64,000 nt of DNA from Croceibacterium_B sp035470785 (GTDB lineage: Bacteria > Pseudomonadota > Alphaproteobacteria > Sphingomonadales > Sphingomonadaceae), in assembly GCA_035470785.1 (NCBI GenBank), contig DATIQN010000014.1, forward strand, positions 31,305 to 95,304, in the 5' to 3' direction. Both the position numbers and the translations under genes were made by a program. The notes beneath the pieces were generated by a model. The model searched no databases. It worked only from the letters and a program-made list of their open reading frames with translations, and was not told the DNA's origin. Below, piece by piece: positions 1-8,984 of the stretch (within the stretch, counting starts at the first letter, position 1; each line of letters begins with the position of its first letter).

Positions 1-2
1 GC

Positions 3-611
3 CAGGAATGCATCGACGAGCTGGCGGATTATGCGGGGATCAAGCCGCAGATCGCCGCGATCACCGAGCGGGCGATGCAGGGCGAGCTCGATTTCGAATC
101 CGCATTGGCCGAGCGGGTCGGGCTGCTCGCCGAACTCGACGAAAGCGCCATCGCGAGCTGTCTTGCCGAGCGGATCGTGCCGATGGACGGCGCGCGCACG
201 CTGGTGGCGACGCTCAAGGCGCACGGTTGCAGCACGGTGCTCGTCACCGGCGGCTTCCATCACTTCGCCGATCCGGTCGCCGAGGAGATCGGCTTCGAAC
301 GGGTGATCGGCAACCGTCTGGAAGTGCATTCAGGCAGGCTGACCGGCGGTCTCGTCGGTGCGATCACCGGCGCTTCCGCCAAGGAAGCGGCGCTGCGCGA
401 GGAAATGTCCCGCCATGGCGAGAGCGCCGTCAGCCTAGCCACCGGCGATGGCGCCAACGACATCCCGATGCTCGCCGCGGCCACTTACGGCGTGGCGTTC
501 CGGGCCAAGCCGAAGGCGCGCGCTGCCGCCAATGGGTGGCTCGATCACGGCGACCTTACCTCGATCCTTAAGCTGCTCGAGATTCCCGAGCACGACTGGG
601 TCATGAGGTAG
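3..611 (+). CDS. serB: Phosphoserine phosphatase, 3' part
   Basis: Carries out the last step of serine synthesis, removing phosphate from phosphoserine in the cytoplasm. The open frame enters from the left edge; 202 residues are visible and the N-terminal part with the nucleophile DxD motif lies outside. The visible part begins QECIDELADYAG, which normally follows that motif in SerB. HAD motif II (VTGGF) and motif III with the metal-binding aspartates (GDGANDIPM) are present. The family identity is secure; only the start is missing. It converges on the DUF418 gene across a palindromic repeat. Confidence 0.93.
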   Translation, partial: QECIDELADYAGIKPQIAAITERAMQGELDFESALAERVGLLAELDESAIASCLAERIVPMDGARTLVATLKAHGCSTVLVTGGFHHFADPVAEEIGFERVIGNRLEVHSGRLTGGLVGAITGASAKEAALREEMSRHGESAVSLATGDGANDIPMLAAATYGVAFRAKPKARAAANGWLDHGDLTSILKLLEIPEHDWVMR

Positions 612-625
612 TTCGGCCCTCCTGT

Positions 626-712
626 TCGTCATTGCGAGCGAAGCGAAGCAATCCAGGGCGGCGCGGAATTGCCCTGGATTGCCGCGGGACCTTTGGTCCC
701 TCGCAATGACGA
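626..712. repeat. Nested palindromic intergenic repeat
   Basis: Outer arms TCGTCATTGCGAG (626-638) and CTCGCAATGACGA (700-712) are exact reverse complements, as are inner arms AATCCAGGGC (650-659) and GCCCTGGATT (671-680). Repeats with this GTCATTGCGAG...AATCCAGG pattern are scattered between genes in many bacterial genomes. It sits between two converging genes, so the folded RNA could end transcription from both sides, though no clear T-tract is seen. No second copy was noticed in this window. Confidence 0.85.
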
Positions 713-722
713 AAGAAGGAGG

Positions 723-1991
723 TTAGGCTTCGGCCAGCACCGCGGATGCGCCGCGCTTGCGCATGGGTTGCAGCTTCCACCGCGCTAGGCTGCGCCAGGC
801 CCATTCGAACGGGCCGTAGTTGTAGCGGTCGAGCCACGGCTTCGACCACAGCAGCATTGCCGCCCAGATCACCGGCACGACCAGCCAGACCTGCCCGCGC
901 GACAACTGGCCGTAGAGGCCGCCGAACGTGCCGTAGAACAGCAGCACGCCGATGATCGTCGAGCCGAGGTAGTTGGTGAACGCCGCCCGGCCAACCGCGG
1001 CGAAGCGGTCCGACAGCGCGCTGCGATGGCTGAACAGCAGCATGATCAGTGCGGCGTAGCCGAGCGCACCCACCGCATGCAGCGGGCTGACGTACAGCCG
1101 TATCCAGGGGATGAAGGTGAGGGCGGCGAAGTTGTCACGAACCGAAACGTAGACCGCCCAGGTGTGCACCAGCAGGTCCGTGCCAAGGCAAGTCGCGGCG
1201 ATCGTCGCATAGCTACGCCGGCTCCATGCGCCGGTGAAGAAGCCCGATTTGAAGCCGGCGATGCCGATCAGCATGAAGCCGAGCGTTTCGACGCCGTAGC
1301 CGAGGATCGATTCCCACGGGTCAAGCGCGGCTTCACCCTTGGTCGAAGCGCTTATGTGCGCCGGGATGCCGTCGTGCTCGCGCTTGTCGCGCTCGATGTC
1401 GGCGGCCGAAGCCGTCGGAGTCACCTTCTTCAGCATCACCACTGCCTTCGCGTGCAACGCTGGCGGCGCGCCCGGCTCCATGCCTTGCTGGACCATGTGA
1501 ATCTGCGGAATCGCCTGGACCCATTGCGGGATGTAGAACACGCCCAGCGAAACCGTGGCGCAGAGCAGCAGGAGTGAGGGTTTGAGCCGCCAGAACAGGA
1601 AGGCGATCATGCCGACGAGGGCGTAATTGACCAGGATGTCGCCCCACCACAGCACGTAATAATGGATACAGCCGAACAGCAGCAGCACGATCATCCGCGC
1701 GTAGTGCACCTGCCAGCCGCGCTTGCCGGATTCGATTGCGCGGGTCACCACCAGTGTCAGCGATGCGCCGAAGAGCATCGAGAACAGCGCCCGGAAGCGT
1801 CCGTCGACGAAGATGGAGTTGAGTGCCCACATCACTTTGTCGGCCTGCGAATGGAAGCCGTAGAGGGTCGGGAAGAAGTAAGCGTCCTCGATCATCGCCA
1901 TGCCGACGATGTTGACCGAAAGTATGCCCATTACCGCGATCCCGCGGATCACGTCGAGCGTCAGAATGCGATCGCCGGTGGTCGTTGCCAT
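723..1991 (-). CDS. DUF418 family membrane protein
   Basis: A 422-residue inner-membrane protein of unknown biochemical role. It begins with DRILTLDVIRGIAVMGILSVN, the usual opening of DUF418 proteins, which resembles acyltransferase-3/heparan acyltransferase-like membrane proteins. Multiple hydrophobic segments run through its length, and the C-terminal third (FTNYLGSTIIGVLLFYGTFG, then an N-Y-G-P-F-E-W stretch) is the DUF418 domain proper. The length fits the family. It appears to be a single-gene unit, converging on serB and followed upstream by about 110 bases before purL's end. Its substrate cannot be told from sequence. Confidence 0.85.
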   Translation of the reverse strand: MATTTGDRILTLDVIRGIAVMGILSVNIVGMAMIEDAYFFPTLYGFHSQADKVMWALNSIFVDGRFRALFSMLFGASLTLVVTRAIESGKRGWQVHYARMIVLLLFGCIHYYVLWWGDILVNYALVGMIAFLFWRLKPSLLLLCATVSLGVFYIPQWVQAIPQIHMVQQGMEPGAPPALHAKAVVMLKKVTPTASAADIERDKREHDGIPAHISASTKGEAALDPWESILGYGVETLGFMLIGIAGFKSGFFTGAWSRRSYATIAATCLGTDLLVHTWAVYVSVRDNFAALTFIPWIRLYVSPLHAVGALGYAALIMLLFSHRSALSDRFAAVGRAAFTNYLGSTIIGVLLFYGTFGGLYGQLSRGQVWLVVPVIWAAMLLWSKPWLDRYNYGPFEWAWRSLARWKLQPMRKRGASAVLAEA

Positions 1992-2104
1992 GCGAATTCC
2001 CCGAGCGCGCGACCCCAGGCGCGGTCAGGGCAGTGTGTTATTCAACTAACACCCTTTAGGGAAGATGGGTTCGATCGAAAGCTGTTGAGGGCCGACGAGC
2101 GCGC

Positions 2105-4342
2105 TCAGCTTTCCATCCAGTCGTGAAAGAAGCTTTTGTGCGCAGTGCGCAGGTCGGCGAGGGGCACGCCGAACAGGCTTGTGCCGCCGACCGTGCCGAT
2201 CCGGCGAAGACCCGAGGAGGCGGTGTCGGCATTGCGCGTGCCCTTGGCGATCTGACGTTGGAAGGCGTCGAGATCGGGGACGGTCACGACATAGCGGCCT
2301 TGATCCTCCCCAAACCACCACTCGGCCGGTGAGTAACCTTCGTGGGCCATGGTTTCGGCGCCCAGTCCGCTCGCCAGCGCCATTTCCGCCAGCGCGATGG
2401 CCAGGCCTCCGTCGGAAACGTCGTGAACCGCGCTGACAAGGCCCGCTGCGATCAGCTCGCGGACGAATTCGCCCGAATTCTTCTCCAGAGTCAGGTCGAC
2501 GTGCGGGGCATCGCCTTCCTCGCGGCCGTGGATCTCGCGCAGCCACAGCGACTGGCCGAGGTGGCCACGCTCCTGGTGCGGCGTTGCCCAGGGCTCCGAA
2601 CCGATCAGGTAGATCGCCTCTCCCGCGGCCTTGAAACCGATCGTGGCCATCGTCGTGTAATCGTCCAGAATACCGACGCCGCCGATCGCTGGGGTGGGCA
2701 GGATTGCGCTGCCGCCACCGGCGGCCTTGCTCTCGTTGTAGAGGCTGACGTTGCCGCTCACGATCGGGAAATCGAGCGCGCGGCAGGCGGCGCCCATGCC
2801 GTCGAGGCAGCCAGTGAACTGGGCCATAATCTCGGGCCGCTCGGGATTGCCAAAATTCAGACAATTCGTGATTGCCAAGGGCTTGGCGCCGACTGCTGAC
2901 AAGTTCCGATAAGTCTCGGCGACGGCCTGCTTGCCGCCTTCGTAAGGGTTGGCGTAGCAATAGCGCGGGGTGCAGTCGGTCGTCATCGCGAGCGCTTTGC
3001 GCTTGCCGTGGACGCGCACGACCGCCGCGTCGCCGCCCGACAATTGCAGCGTGTCACCCATCACCTGGCTGTCGTACTGCTGCCAAATCCACGCTCGGCT
3101 GGAGAGGTCGGGGCAGGCCATCAGCTTGAGCAGGTCGGCGCCAATATCGGCGCTTTCAGGAATGTCATCGAGCGGCTTGACCTTGGCCCAGGCGCGATAT
3201 TCGTCCTTTGACACCGCCGGCCGGTCGTACAGAGGCGCATCGTCGGCGAGCGGGCCGAGCGGGATGTCGCAGACGACCTCACCCTGCCATTCGAGCACCA
3301 TGTGGCCGGTGTCGGTAACTTCGCCGATGACCGCGAAATCGAGCTCCCATTTCTTGAAAATATTTTCCGCCTCGCCCTCGCGACCGGGCTTGAGGACCAT
3401 GAGCATGCGCTCCTGGCTCTCGCTGAGCATCATCTCGTAGGGCGTCATGCCCTGTTCGCGGCACGGCACCTTGTCCATGTCGAGGCGGATGCCCGCGCCG
3501 CCCTTGCTGGCCATCTCGACGCTCGACGAGGTGAGGCCTGCGGCGCCCATGTCCTGAATCGCCACGATGGCGTCGGTCGCCATCAGCTCGAGGCAAGCCT
3601 CGATCAGCAGCTTCTCGGTGTACGGGTCGCCGACCTGCACGGTCGGACGTTTGGCGTCGGCGTCCTCGGCGAAGTCAGCGCTGGCCATTGTCGCGCCGTG
3701 GATCCCGTCGCGCCCGGTCTTCGAGCCGACATATACGATCGAATTGCCGAGCCCGGTCGCTGCCGAATAGAAGATCTTGTCCTGCTCGGCGACGCCGACC
3801 GTCATAGCGTTGACGAGGATGTTGCCGTCGTAGGCCCGGTGGAAGTTGGTCTCGCCGCCAACGGTCGGCACGCCGACGCAGTTGCCGTAGCCGCCAATAC
3901 CCTCGACCACGCCGGCGACGAGGTGCTTCATCTTCGGATTGTCGGGCCGGCCGAAGCGCAACGCGTTGAGATTGGCGATCGGCCGCGCGCCCATCGTGAA
4001 CACGTCGCGCAGGATTCCGCCGACGCCCGTCGCTGCGCCCTGGTAAGGCTCGATGTAGCTCGGGTGGTTGTGGCTCTCCATTTTGAAGATCGCCGCCTGC
4101 CCGTCGCCGATGTCGATCACCCCGGCGTTTTCGCCCGGGCCGCAGATCACCCACGGCGCCTCGGTCGGCAGTTTCTTCAGGTGGATGCGTGAGCTCTTGT
4201 ATGAGCAATGCTCGGACCACATGACTGAAAAGATGCCAAGCTCGACCAGGTTCGGCGCGCGGCCGAGACGGTCTTCGATGATCGCGTATTCCTGGGGCGA
4301 GAGGCCGTGTTCGGCAACGACCTCGGGGGTGATCTCGGGCAT
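2105..4342 (-). CDS. purL: Phosphoribosylformylglycinamidine synthase subunit PurL
   Basis: Catalyses the ATP- and glutamine-dependent conversion of FGAR to FGAM in purine synthesis. At 745 residues it is the small PurL type that works with separate PurS and PurQ subunits, neither of which is in the window. Recognisable segments are MWSEHCSYKSSR near residue 40, KMESHNHPS with the family's conserved histidines, the GGVGGILRD-type loop and the C-terminal HDVSDGGLAIALAE. An open frame runs further upstream, but MPEITPEVV is the expected N-terminus and the extension is low-complexity shadow, so 4342 was chosen. It diverges from xseB across 85 bases. Confidence 0.96.
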   Translation of the reverse strand: MPEITPEVVAEHGLSPQEYAIIEDRLGRAPNLVELGIFSVMWSEHCSYKSSRIHLKKLPTEAPWVICGPGENAGVIDIGDGQAAIFKMESHNHPSYIEPYQGAATGVGGILRDVFTMGARPIANLNALRFGRPDNPKMKHLVAGVVEGIGGYGNCVGVPTVGGETNFHRAYDGNILVNAMTVGVAEQDKIFYSAATGLGNSIVYVGSKTGRDGIHGATMASADFAEDADAKRPTVQVGDPYTEKLLIEACLELMATDAIVAIQDMGAAGLTSSSVEMASKGGAGIRLDMDKVPCREQGMTPYEMMLSESQERMLMVLKPGREGEAENIFKKWELDFAVIGEVTDTGHMVLEWQGEVVCDIPLGPLADDAPLYDRPAVSKDEYRAWAKVKPLDDIPESADIGADLLKLMACPDLSSRAWIWQQYDSQVMGDTLQLSGGDAAVVRVHGKRKALAMTTDCTPRYCYANPYEGGKQAVAETYRNLSAVGAKPLAITNCLNFGNPERPEIMAQFTGCLDGMGAACRALDFPIVSGNVSLYNESKAAGGGSAILPTPAIGGVGILDDYTTMATIGFKAAGEAIYLIGSEPWATPHQERGHLGQSLWLREIHGREEGDAPHVDLTLEKNSGEFVRELIAAGLVSAVHDVSDGGLAIALAEMALASGLGAETMAHEGYSPAEWWFGEDQGRYVVTVPDLDAFQRQIAKGTRNADTASSGLRRIGTVGGTSLFGVPLADLRTAHKSFFHDWMES

Positions 4343-4427
4343 GGCTGCGGCCCTTAGCGGGGAGGTGCGAGTCCCGCTAGCCCCGCCACGCTTGACCCGC
4401 TCGCCTGTCCCCGTCATTGCACGGCTC

Positions 4428-4676
4428 ATGGACGACCAGGGCCCCGATCTGTCGCGGATGACCTTCGAGGACGCATTGAAGGCGCTCGAGGAGGTCGTCC
4501 GCAAGCTCGAGACCGGCGAGGTGCCGCTCGACGAGTCGATCAGCCTGTACGAACGCGGGGAGCAGCTGCGCAAGCATTGCCAGGCTCGGCTCGACGCGGC
4601 GCAAGCGCGGATCGAGAAAATCGTCGCCGGGCCCAATGGAAAGGCAATGGGCGTCGAACCTTTCGACGCCGGATAA
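4428..4676 (+). CDS. xseB: Exodeoxyribonuclease VII small subunit
   Basis: An 82-residue small subunit of exonuclease VII, which trims single-stranded DNA together with XseA (not in this window). The MTFEDALKALEEVVRKLE core and the helical SLYERGEQLRKHC stretch are typical of XseB, and the protein should form a helical coiled coil. The ATG giving MDDQGPDLS was chosen because it matches the family N-terminus; the same frame is open upstream but overlaps purL antisense. The stop lies four bases before ispA, so the two are probably co-transcribed, a common arrangement. Confidence 0.93.
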   Translation: MDDQGPDLSRMTFEDALKALEEVVRKLETGEVPLDESISLYERGEQLRKHCQARLDAAQARIEKIVAGPNGKAMGVEPFDAG

Positions 4677-4680
4677 ACCT

Positions 4681-5586
4681 ATGGGCCTGCGCCTCGCCGA
4701 CAGTGCTCTTGCGCGCGGGTTCGAACGAATCCAGCGCGAAGTCGACGCGGAATTCGACGCGCTCCTGCCGATTCCCGAAGATGCCCGCGCCCGGCTGGTC
4801 GAGGCGATGCGCTACGCTGCGATCGGCGGAGGCAAGCGCGTGCGCCCGCTGCTGCTTACCGCCACCGCCGGCATGTACGCCGTCGATCGCGAGTGCGCTG
4901 TGCGAGCGGGTTGCGCGATCGAGGCGATCCACGTCTATTCGCTGATCCACGACGATCTTCCGTGCATGGACGACGACGCCATGCGACACGGCAAGCCGAC
5001 AGTGCACCGGGCTTTCGATGAGGCCACTGCGGTGCTTGCCGGCGATTCGCTCCATGCGTTGGCGTTCGAGATTCTCTCGATGCCCGAGATCAGCAGCGAT
5101 CCCTACATTCGCGCCGAGATGGTCCAGGCGCTCGCCGCCGCCAGTGGGTGGAGCGGCATGGCGGGCGGCCAGATGATGGACATCGCCGCCGGAAGCCAGC
5201 AGTTCGACCTCCATACGGTCACTCGCCTCCAACAATTGAAGACCGGTGCCCTCCTCGGAGCGGCGGTGGAAATGGGCGCCATCCTCGGCCATGTTCCCGA
5301 AGACGGCCGGGCGCACTTGCGCGCCTATGCCCGTGATATCGGCCTTGCCTTCCAGATCGCCGACGACCTGCTCGATCACGAAGGTGACGAGGTCAAGGCG
5401 GGCAAGGCCCTGCGCAAGGACAACGTGCAGGGCAAGGCCACCTTCGTTTCGCTGATGGGCGCCGACAAGGCGCGCGACCAGGCCCAGGCGCTCGCCGAGC
5501 AGGCCGTCGGGCACCTGTCGGGTCACGGCGAGGAAGTGGACATTCTGCGCGCGCTGGCGCGCTTCATCGTGGAGCGGGACCGATGA
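4681..5586 (+). CDS. ispA: Polyprenyl synthetase (farnesyl diphosphate synthase type)
   Basis: Condenses isopentenyl diphosphate with allylic diphosphates to make farnesyl or geranylgeranyl diphosphate for quinones, carotenoids and cell-wall carriers. The 301-residue protein carries the first Asp-rich motif DDLPCMDDD at residues 91-99 and the second, DDLLDHEGD, near residue 226; GGGKRVRP near residue 50 binds diphosphate. It sits between xseB (4-base gap) and coaD (ATGA overlap). Chain length is not fixed by sequence alone, but the xseB-ispA neighbourhood supports the short-chain IspA type. Confidence 0.92.
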   Translation: MGLRLADSALARGFERIQREVDAEFDALLPIPEDARARLVEAMRYAAIGGGKRVRPLLLTATAGMYAVDRECAVRAGCAIEAIHVYSLIHDDLPCMDDDAMRHGKPTVHRAFDEATAVLAGDSLHALAFEILSMPEISSDPYIRAEMVQALAAASGWSGMAGGQMMDIAAGSQQFDLHTVTRLQQLKTGALLGAAVEMGAILGHVPEDGRAHLRAYARDIGLAFQIADDLLDHEGDEVKAGKALRKDNVQGKATFVSLMGADKARDQAQALAEQAVGHLSGHGEEVDILRALARFIVERDR

Positions 5587-6095
5587 CTGAGCGCATCGGC
5601 CTCTACCCAGGCACCTTCGACCCGATCACGCTGGGCCACGCCGATATCATCCGGCGCGGGGCCAAGTTGGTCGACAAGCTCATCGTCGGCGTCACCACCA
5701 ATCCCTCGAAGGACCCGATGTTCGCGCCCGATGAGCGGCTCGAAATGGTCCGCGCGGAAGTCGCTCGGCTCGGCGTTGCCAATGTCGAGGTGGAGGGCTT
5801 TAACGCCCTGCTGGTCAAGTGGGCGCAGAAGAAGCACGCAAACGTGCTGATCCGCGGCCTGCGCGCGGTGGCGGACTTCGAATACGAATACCAGATGGCG
5901 GGGATGAACCAGCAACTCGACCCTGCGATCGAGACCGTGTTCCTGATGGCCGACGTTTCGCTGCAGCCGATCGCCTCGCGCCTGGTCAAGGAGATTGCCC
6001 TGCTCGGCGGTGACATCGCCCCGTTCGTCAGCCCCGAAGTGCGGGAGCTGATCGTCGAGCGGGTCGAGCGTCTCGGCCGGCGCGGCGATTACTAA
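5583..6095 (+). CDS. coaD: Phosphopantetheine adenylyltransferase
   Basis: Transfers AMP to 4'-phosphopantetheine, the penultimate step of coenzyme A synthesis. The 170-residue protein has the nucleotidyltransferase opening YPGTFDPITLGH, whose histidine belongs to the TxGH motif, and the later RGLRAVADFEYEYQMAGMN segment that binds substrate. Length is normal. The start codon overlaps the ispA stop as ATGA, indicating translational coupling. Confidence 0.96.
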   Translation: MTERIGLYPGTFDPITLGHADIIRRGAKLVDKLIVGVTTNPSKDPMFAPDERLEMVRAEVARLGVANVEVEGFNALLVKWAQKKHANVLIRGLRAVADFEYEYQMAGMNQQLDPAIETVFLMADVSLQPIASRLVKEIALLGGDIAPFVSPEVRELIVERVERLGRRGDY

Positions 6096-6210
6096 GTGCC
6101 TGGGTCCGAGTAGCGCAGAACTGGCATAATAAGAGTTCAATCGTTCATTGCAGCGTCAGCGCGATGCCGATAGGGCGGCGGCTCGACGTCGTGGGGTTGA
6201 TGGACCAGCA

Positions 6211-6960
6211 ATGATCAAGATTTTCGCCAGCGCCGCGCTAGCGCTTTCACTCATTCTCGCGCCGGCTGTTGCCTTCGCCCAGGGAAAGCCTGGCGAGCAG
6301 AAAGAGAATCCCGACGCCCCAAAGTTCAAGGCGGAAGAAGTCCGGGCGGTTGTCCCAACCGATTTGCCGGCGGTCGATTACGATCTGACTCACGATCCTG
6401 ACAATATCCTCTATCTCGACCTGTCGAACGGCCAGCGCGTCGCGATCAGGCTGATGCCGCAATGGGCACCGCAGACCGTCGAGCGGATCAAGACTCTTAC
6501 CCGACAGGGATTTTACGACGGAATCATCTTTCACCGCGTGATCGACGGCTTCATGGCGCAGACGGGCGATCCGACCGGCACCGGCGAAGGCGGCTCGCCG
6601 CTGCCCAACGTGAAAGCCGAGTTCAACGCCATGCCGCACATCCGCGGCACCGTGTCGATGGCGCGCGCGCAGGACGAGGACAGCGCCAACAGCCAGTTCT
6701 TCATCGTCTTCTACCCGCGGTTTAGCCTCGACCGGAACTACACCAACTTCGGCCGGGTAGTTTCGAACATGGCCGCGGTCGACGCCATCCACCGTGGCGA
6801 GCCGCCGACGGATCCAACCTACATCGCGCAGGCGTCACTCGCCTCGGACAACAAGCCGCCGAAGTTCACGGCCCAGGAGAAGCTCCCGGTTGCGGCGAAC
6901 AATCCCGCAGAACGGACCAAGGCCGACGGCGCCGCGCTGAGCCAGGCCGAGGGTCAATAA
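6211..6960 (+). CDS. Secreted cyclophilin-type peptidyl-prolyl isomerase
   Basis: Probably assists folding of exported proteins in the periplasm by isomerising proline bonds. The first 24 or so residues (MIKIFASAALALSLILAPA then AFAQG) form a signal peptide. The cyclophilin domain occupies roughly residues 60-215, with IIFHRVIDGFMAQTGD and NSQFFIVF typical of the active site. A Lys/Glu/Pro-rich linker precedes it. The chosen ATG gives the signal peptide; a longer frame upstream is not convincing. About 115 bases separate it from coaD, and queA begins nine bases after its stop. Confidence 0.92.
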   Translation: MIKIFASAALALSLILAPAVAFAQGKPGEQKENPDAPKFKAEEVRAVVPTDLPAVDYDLTHDPDNILYLDLSNGQRVAIRLMPQWAPQTVERIKTLTRQGFYDGIIFHRVIDGFMAQTGDPTGTGEGGSPLPNVKAEFNAMPHIRGTVSMARAQDEDSANSQFFIVFYPRFSLDRNYTNFGRVVSNMAAVDAIHRGEPPTDPTYIAQASLASDNKPPKFTAQEKLPVAANNPAERTKADGAALSQAEGQ

Positions 6961-6969
6961 GCGCGCGCC

Positions 6970-7998
6970 ATGCGCGTTGAGCTCTTCGATTTCGAACTGC
7001 CTCCCGAACGGATTGCGCTGAGACCGGCGCAACCGCGCGACGCCGCGCGAATGCTACTGGCCGATGGCCACAACCCTTTTGCCGACCACACAGTCCGCGA
7101 TCTGCCGCACCTTTTGCGCCGCGGCGACGTGCTGGTGTTCAACGACACGCGGGTCATCCCGGCGCAGCTTGAGGGCAGGCGCGGCGAGGCCAGGATCGGC
7201 GCCACGCTGCACAAGCGTCTCGACTTGCGCCGCTGGCAAGCCTTCATCCGCAACGCCAAGCGGCTCAAGCCCGGCGACCGCATCGACTTTGCCCAGGGCG
7301 TCACGGCGATTGCGGAAGAACGCCACGCCGACGGCAACTTCACGCTCGCTTTCGGCGGCGATGAGCCGGTCGAGGTGCTGCTTGAGCGCGCCGGGACAGT
7401 GCCGTTGCCGCCGTACATCGCCGGCAAGCGCGCCACCGACGAACAGGACCGGCAGGATTACCAGACTTTGTTCGCGCGCGAGGACGGGGCGGTCGCGGCA
7501 CCCACCGCAGCTTTGCACTTCACGCCTCAATTGCTGACGGCACTCGACGAGGCGGGGGTCGGTCGCGAGACGCTGACCCTTCACGTCGGCGCGGGCACGT
7601 TCCTTCCGGTCAAAGTGGCTGATACCGAAGCGCACCAGATGCATTCGGAATGGGGTCGGATCGATCCCGCGACCGCCGAGCGCCTAAACGCCATTCGTGC
7701 CAGCGGCGGCCGATTGATCGCCGTCGGCACCACCAGCCTGCGCCTGCTGGAAAGCGCTGCGGACGCTGACGGCATGATCCGCCCGTTCGAAGGCGACACC
7801 GCGATCTTCATCACACCCGGCTACCGGTTCCGCGCGATCGACGGACTGATGACGAACTTCCACTTGCCGAAGTCGACCCTTTTCATGCTCGTCAGCGCGC
7901 TAATGGGGCTCGAACGGATGAAGGCCGCCTATGCGCACGCGATTGCGCAAGGGTATCGATTCTACAGCTACGGCGATTCCAGCCTTTTGCTGCCCTGA
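6970..7998 (+). CDS. queA: S-adenosylmethionine:tRNA ribosyltransferase-isomerase
   Basis: Adds the ribosyl part of S-adenosylmethionine to preQ1-modified tRNA, making epoxyqueuosine. The 342-residue protein starts MRVELFDFELPPERIA and contains FNDTRVIPAQL and YGDSSLLLP, all typical of QueA. Its partner tgt is found 1.8 kb downstream, after an ABC exporter, so the two tRNA-queuosine enzymes remain on the same strand although not adjacent. Confidence 0.96.
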   Translation: MRVELFDFELPPERIALRPAQPRDAARMLLADGHNPFADHTVRDLPHLLRRGDVLVFNDTRVIPAQLEGRRGEARIGATLHKRLDLRRWQAFIRNAKRLKPGDRIDFAQGVTAIAEERHADGNFTLAFGGDEPVEVLLERAGTVPLPPYIAGKRATDEQDRQDYQTLFAREDGAVAAPTAALHFTPQLLTALDEAGVGRETLTLHVGAGTFLPVKVADTEAHQMHSEWGRIDPATAERLNAIRASGGRLIAVGTTSLRLLESAADADGMIRPFEGDTAIFITPGYRFRAIDGLMTNFHLPKSTLFMLVSALMGLERMKAAYAHAIAQGYRFYSYGDSSLLLP

Positions 7999-8012
7999 CG
8001 CTTGCAATCCCG

Positions 8013-8984
8013 ATGGCCCCCGCCATTGTCGCGTCGGTGAACGGACCGATTCTCGAAATTCGCGGACTATCTAAGACCTACAAGGGCGGTGTGTGCGCAC
8101 TGGATTCAGTCGACCTTGAGATACAGCGCGGCGAAATCTTTGCGCTGCTCGGCCCTAACGGCGCGGGCAAAACTACGCTGATTGGCGCGGTCTGCGGCCT
8201 CGTCCGGCCGACCGAGGGGACGATCAGCGCATTCGGCGAAGAAGTCAGCCGGCACTGGCGTTCGGTCCGCCGACGCATCGGCCTGGTGCCTCAGGAACTC
8301 GCCTTCGACATGTTTGCGCGGGTCGACCATTCGGTCGAATATTCGCGCGGGATGTTCGGCTGCCCGCCGAACAAGGCGCGACTTGAAGAGGTGCTGCGCT
8401 CGCTCAGCCTGTGGGACAAGCGCGCAAGCAAGATCCGCGAGCTATCGGGCGGCATGAAGCGCCGCGTCATGATCGCCAAGGCGCTGAGCCACGATCCCGA
8501 CCTGTTGTTCTTGGACGAGCCTACCGCCGGCGTGGACGTCGAACTGCGCCGCGACATGTGGCGGCAGATCGGCGAATTGCGCGAGAAGGGGACCACGATC
8601 ATCCTCACGACCCACTACATCGAGGAGGCCCAGGAAATGGCCGACCGCGTGGGGGTAATCAACAAAGGCAAGCTGCTGCTGGTCGACGACAAGGACGCGA
8701 TCATGGCCAAACTTGGTCGCAGCGAAGCCCGCATAACCTTGAGCGAACCTCTGCGCGAACTGCCTGGTTTTCTTGGCCATTATCCCCTAACCCTGGACGG
8801 GGGAGGCACCTTGTTGCGCTACCGCGGCGGCGACGGCACCGGGAAGGGTAAGCGCGAAGTTGCCGAGGTGCTGCGCCTGCTGGTCGAGCAAGGGATCGCT
8901 TTCGAAGGCGTCGAGACGAGCGAGTCGACGCTCGAGGACATATTCGTCGACCTGGTCGAGAACCGGATCGAGGTGGCGCGATGA
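8013..8984 (+). CDS. ABC transporter ATP-binding protein
   Basis: Energises a two-component ABC-2 exporter with the next gene. The 323-residue protein has Walker A GPNGAGKTT at residues 47-55, the signature LSGGMKRR and Walker B LLFLDEPTAG, followed by the switch-region histidine in TTHYIEE. The C-terminal 80 residues form the extension seen in NodI/CcmA-like exporter ATPases. It overlaps the permease by ATGA. The substrate is unknown; the context of queA and tgt does not point to one. Confidence 0.9.
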   Translation: MAPAIVASVNGPILEIRGLSKTYKGGVCALDSVDLEIQRGEIFALLGPNGAGKTTLIGAVCGLVRPTEGTISAFGEEVSRHWRSVRRRIGLVPQELAFDMFARVDHSVEYSRGMFGCPPNKARLEEVLRSLSLWDKRASKIRELSGGMKRRVMIAKALSHDPDLLFLDEPTAGVDVELRRDMWRQIGELREKGTTIILTTHYIEEAQEMADRVGVINKGKLLLVDDKDAIMAKLGRSEARITLSEPLRELPGFLGHYPLTLDGGGTLLRYRGGDGTGKGKREVAEVLRLLVEQGIAFEGVETSESTLEDIFVDLVENRIEVAR

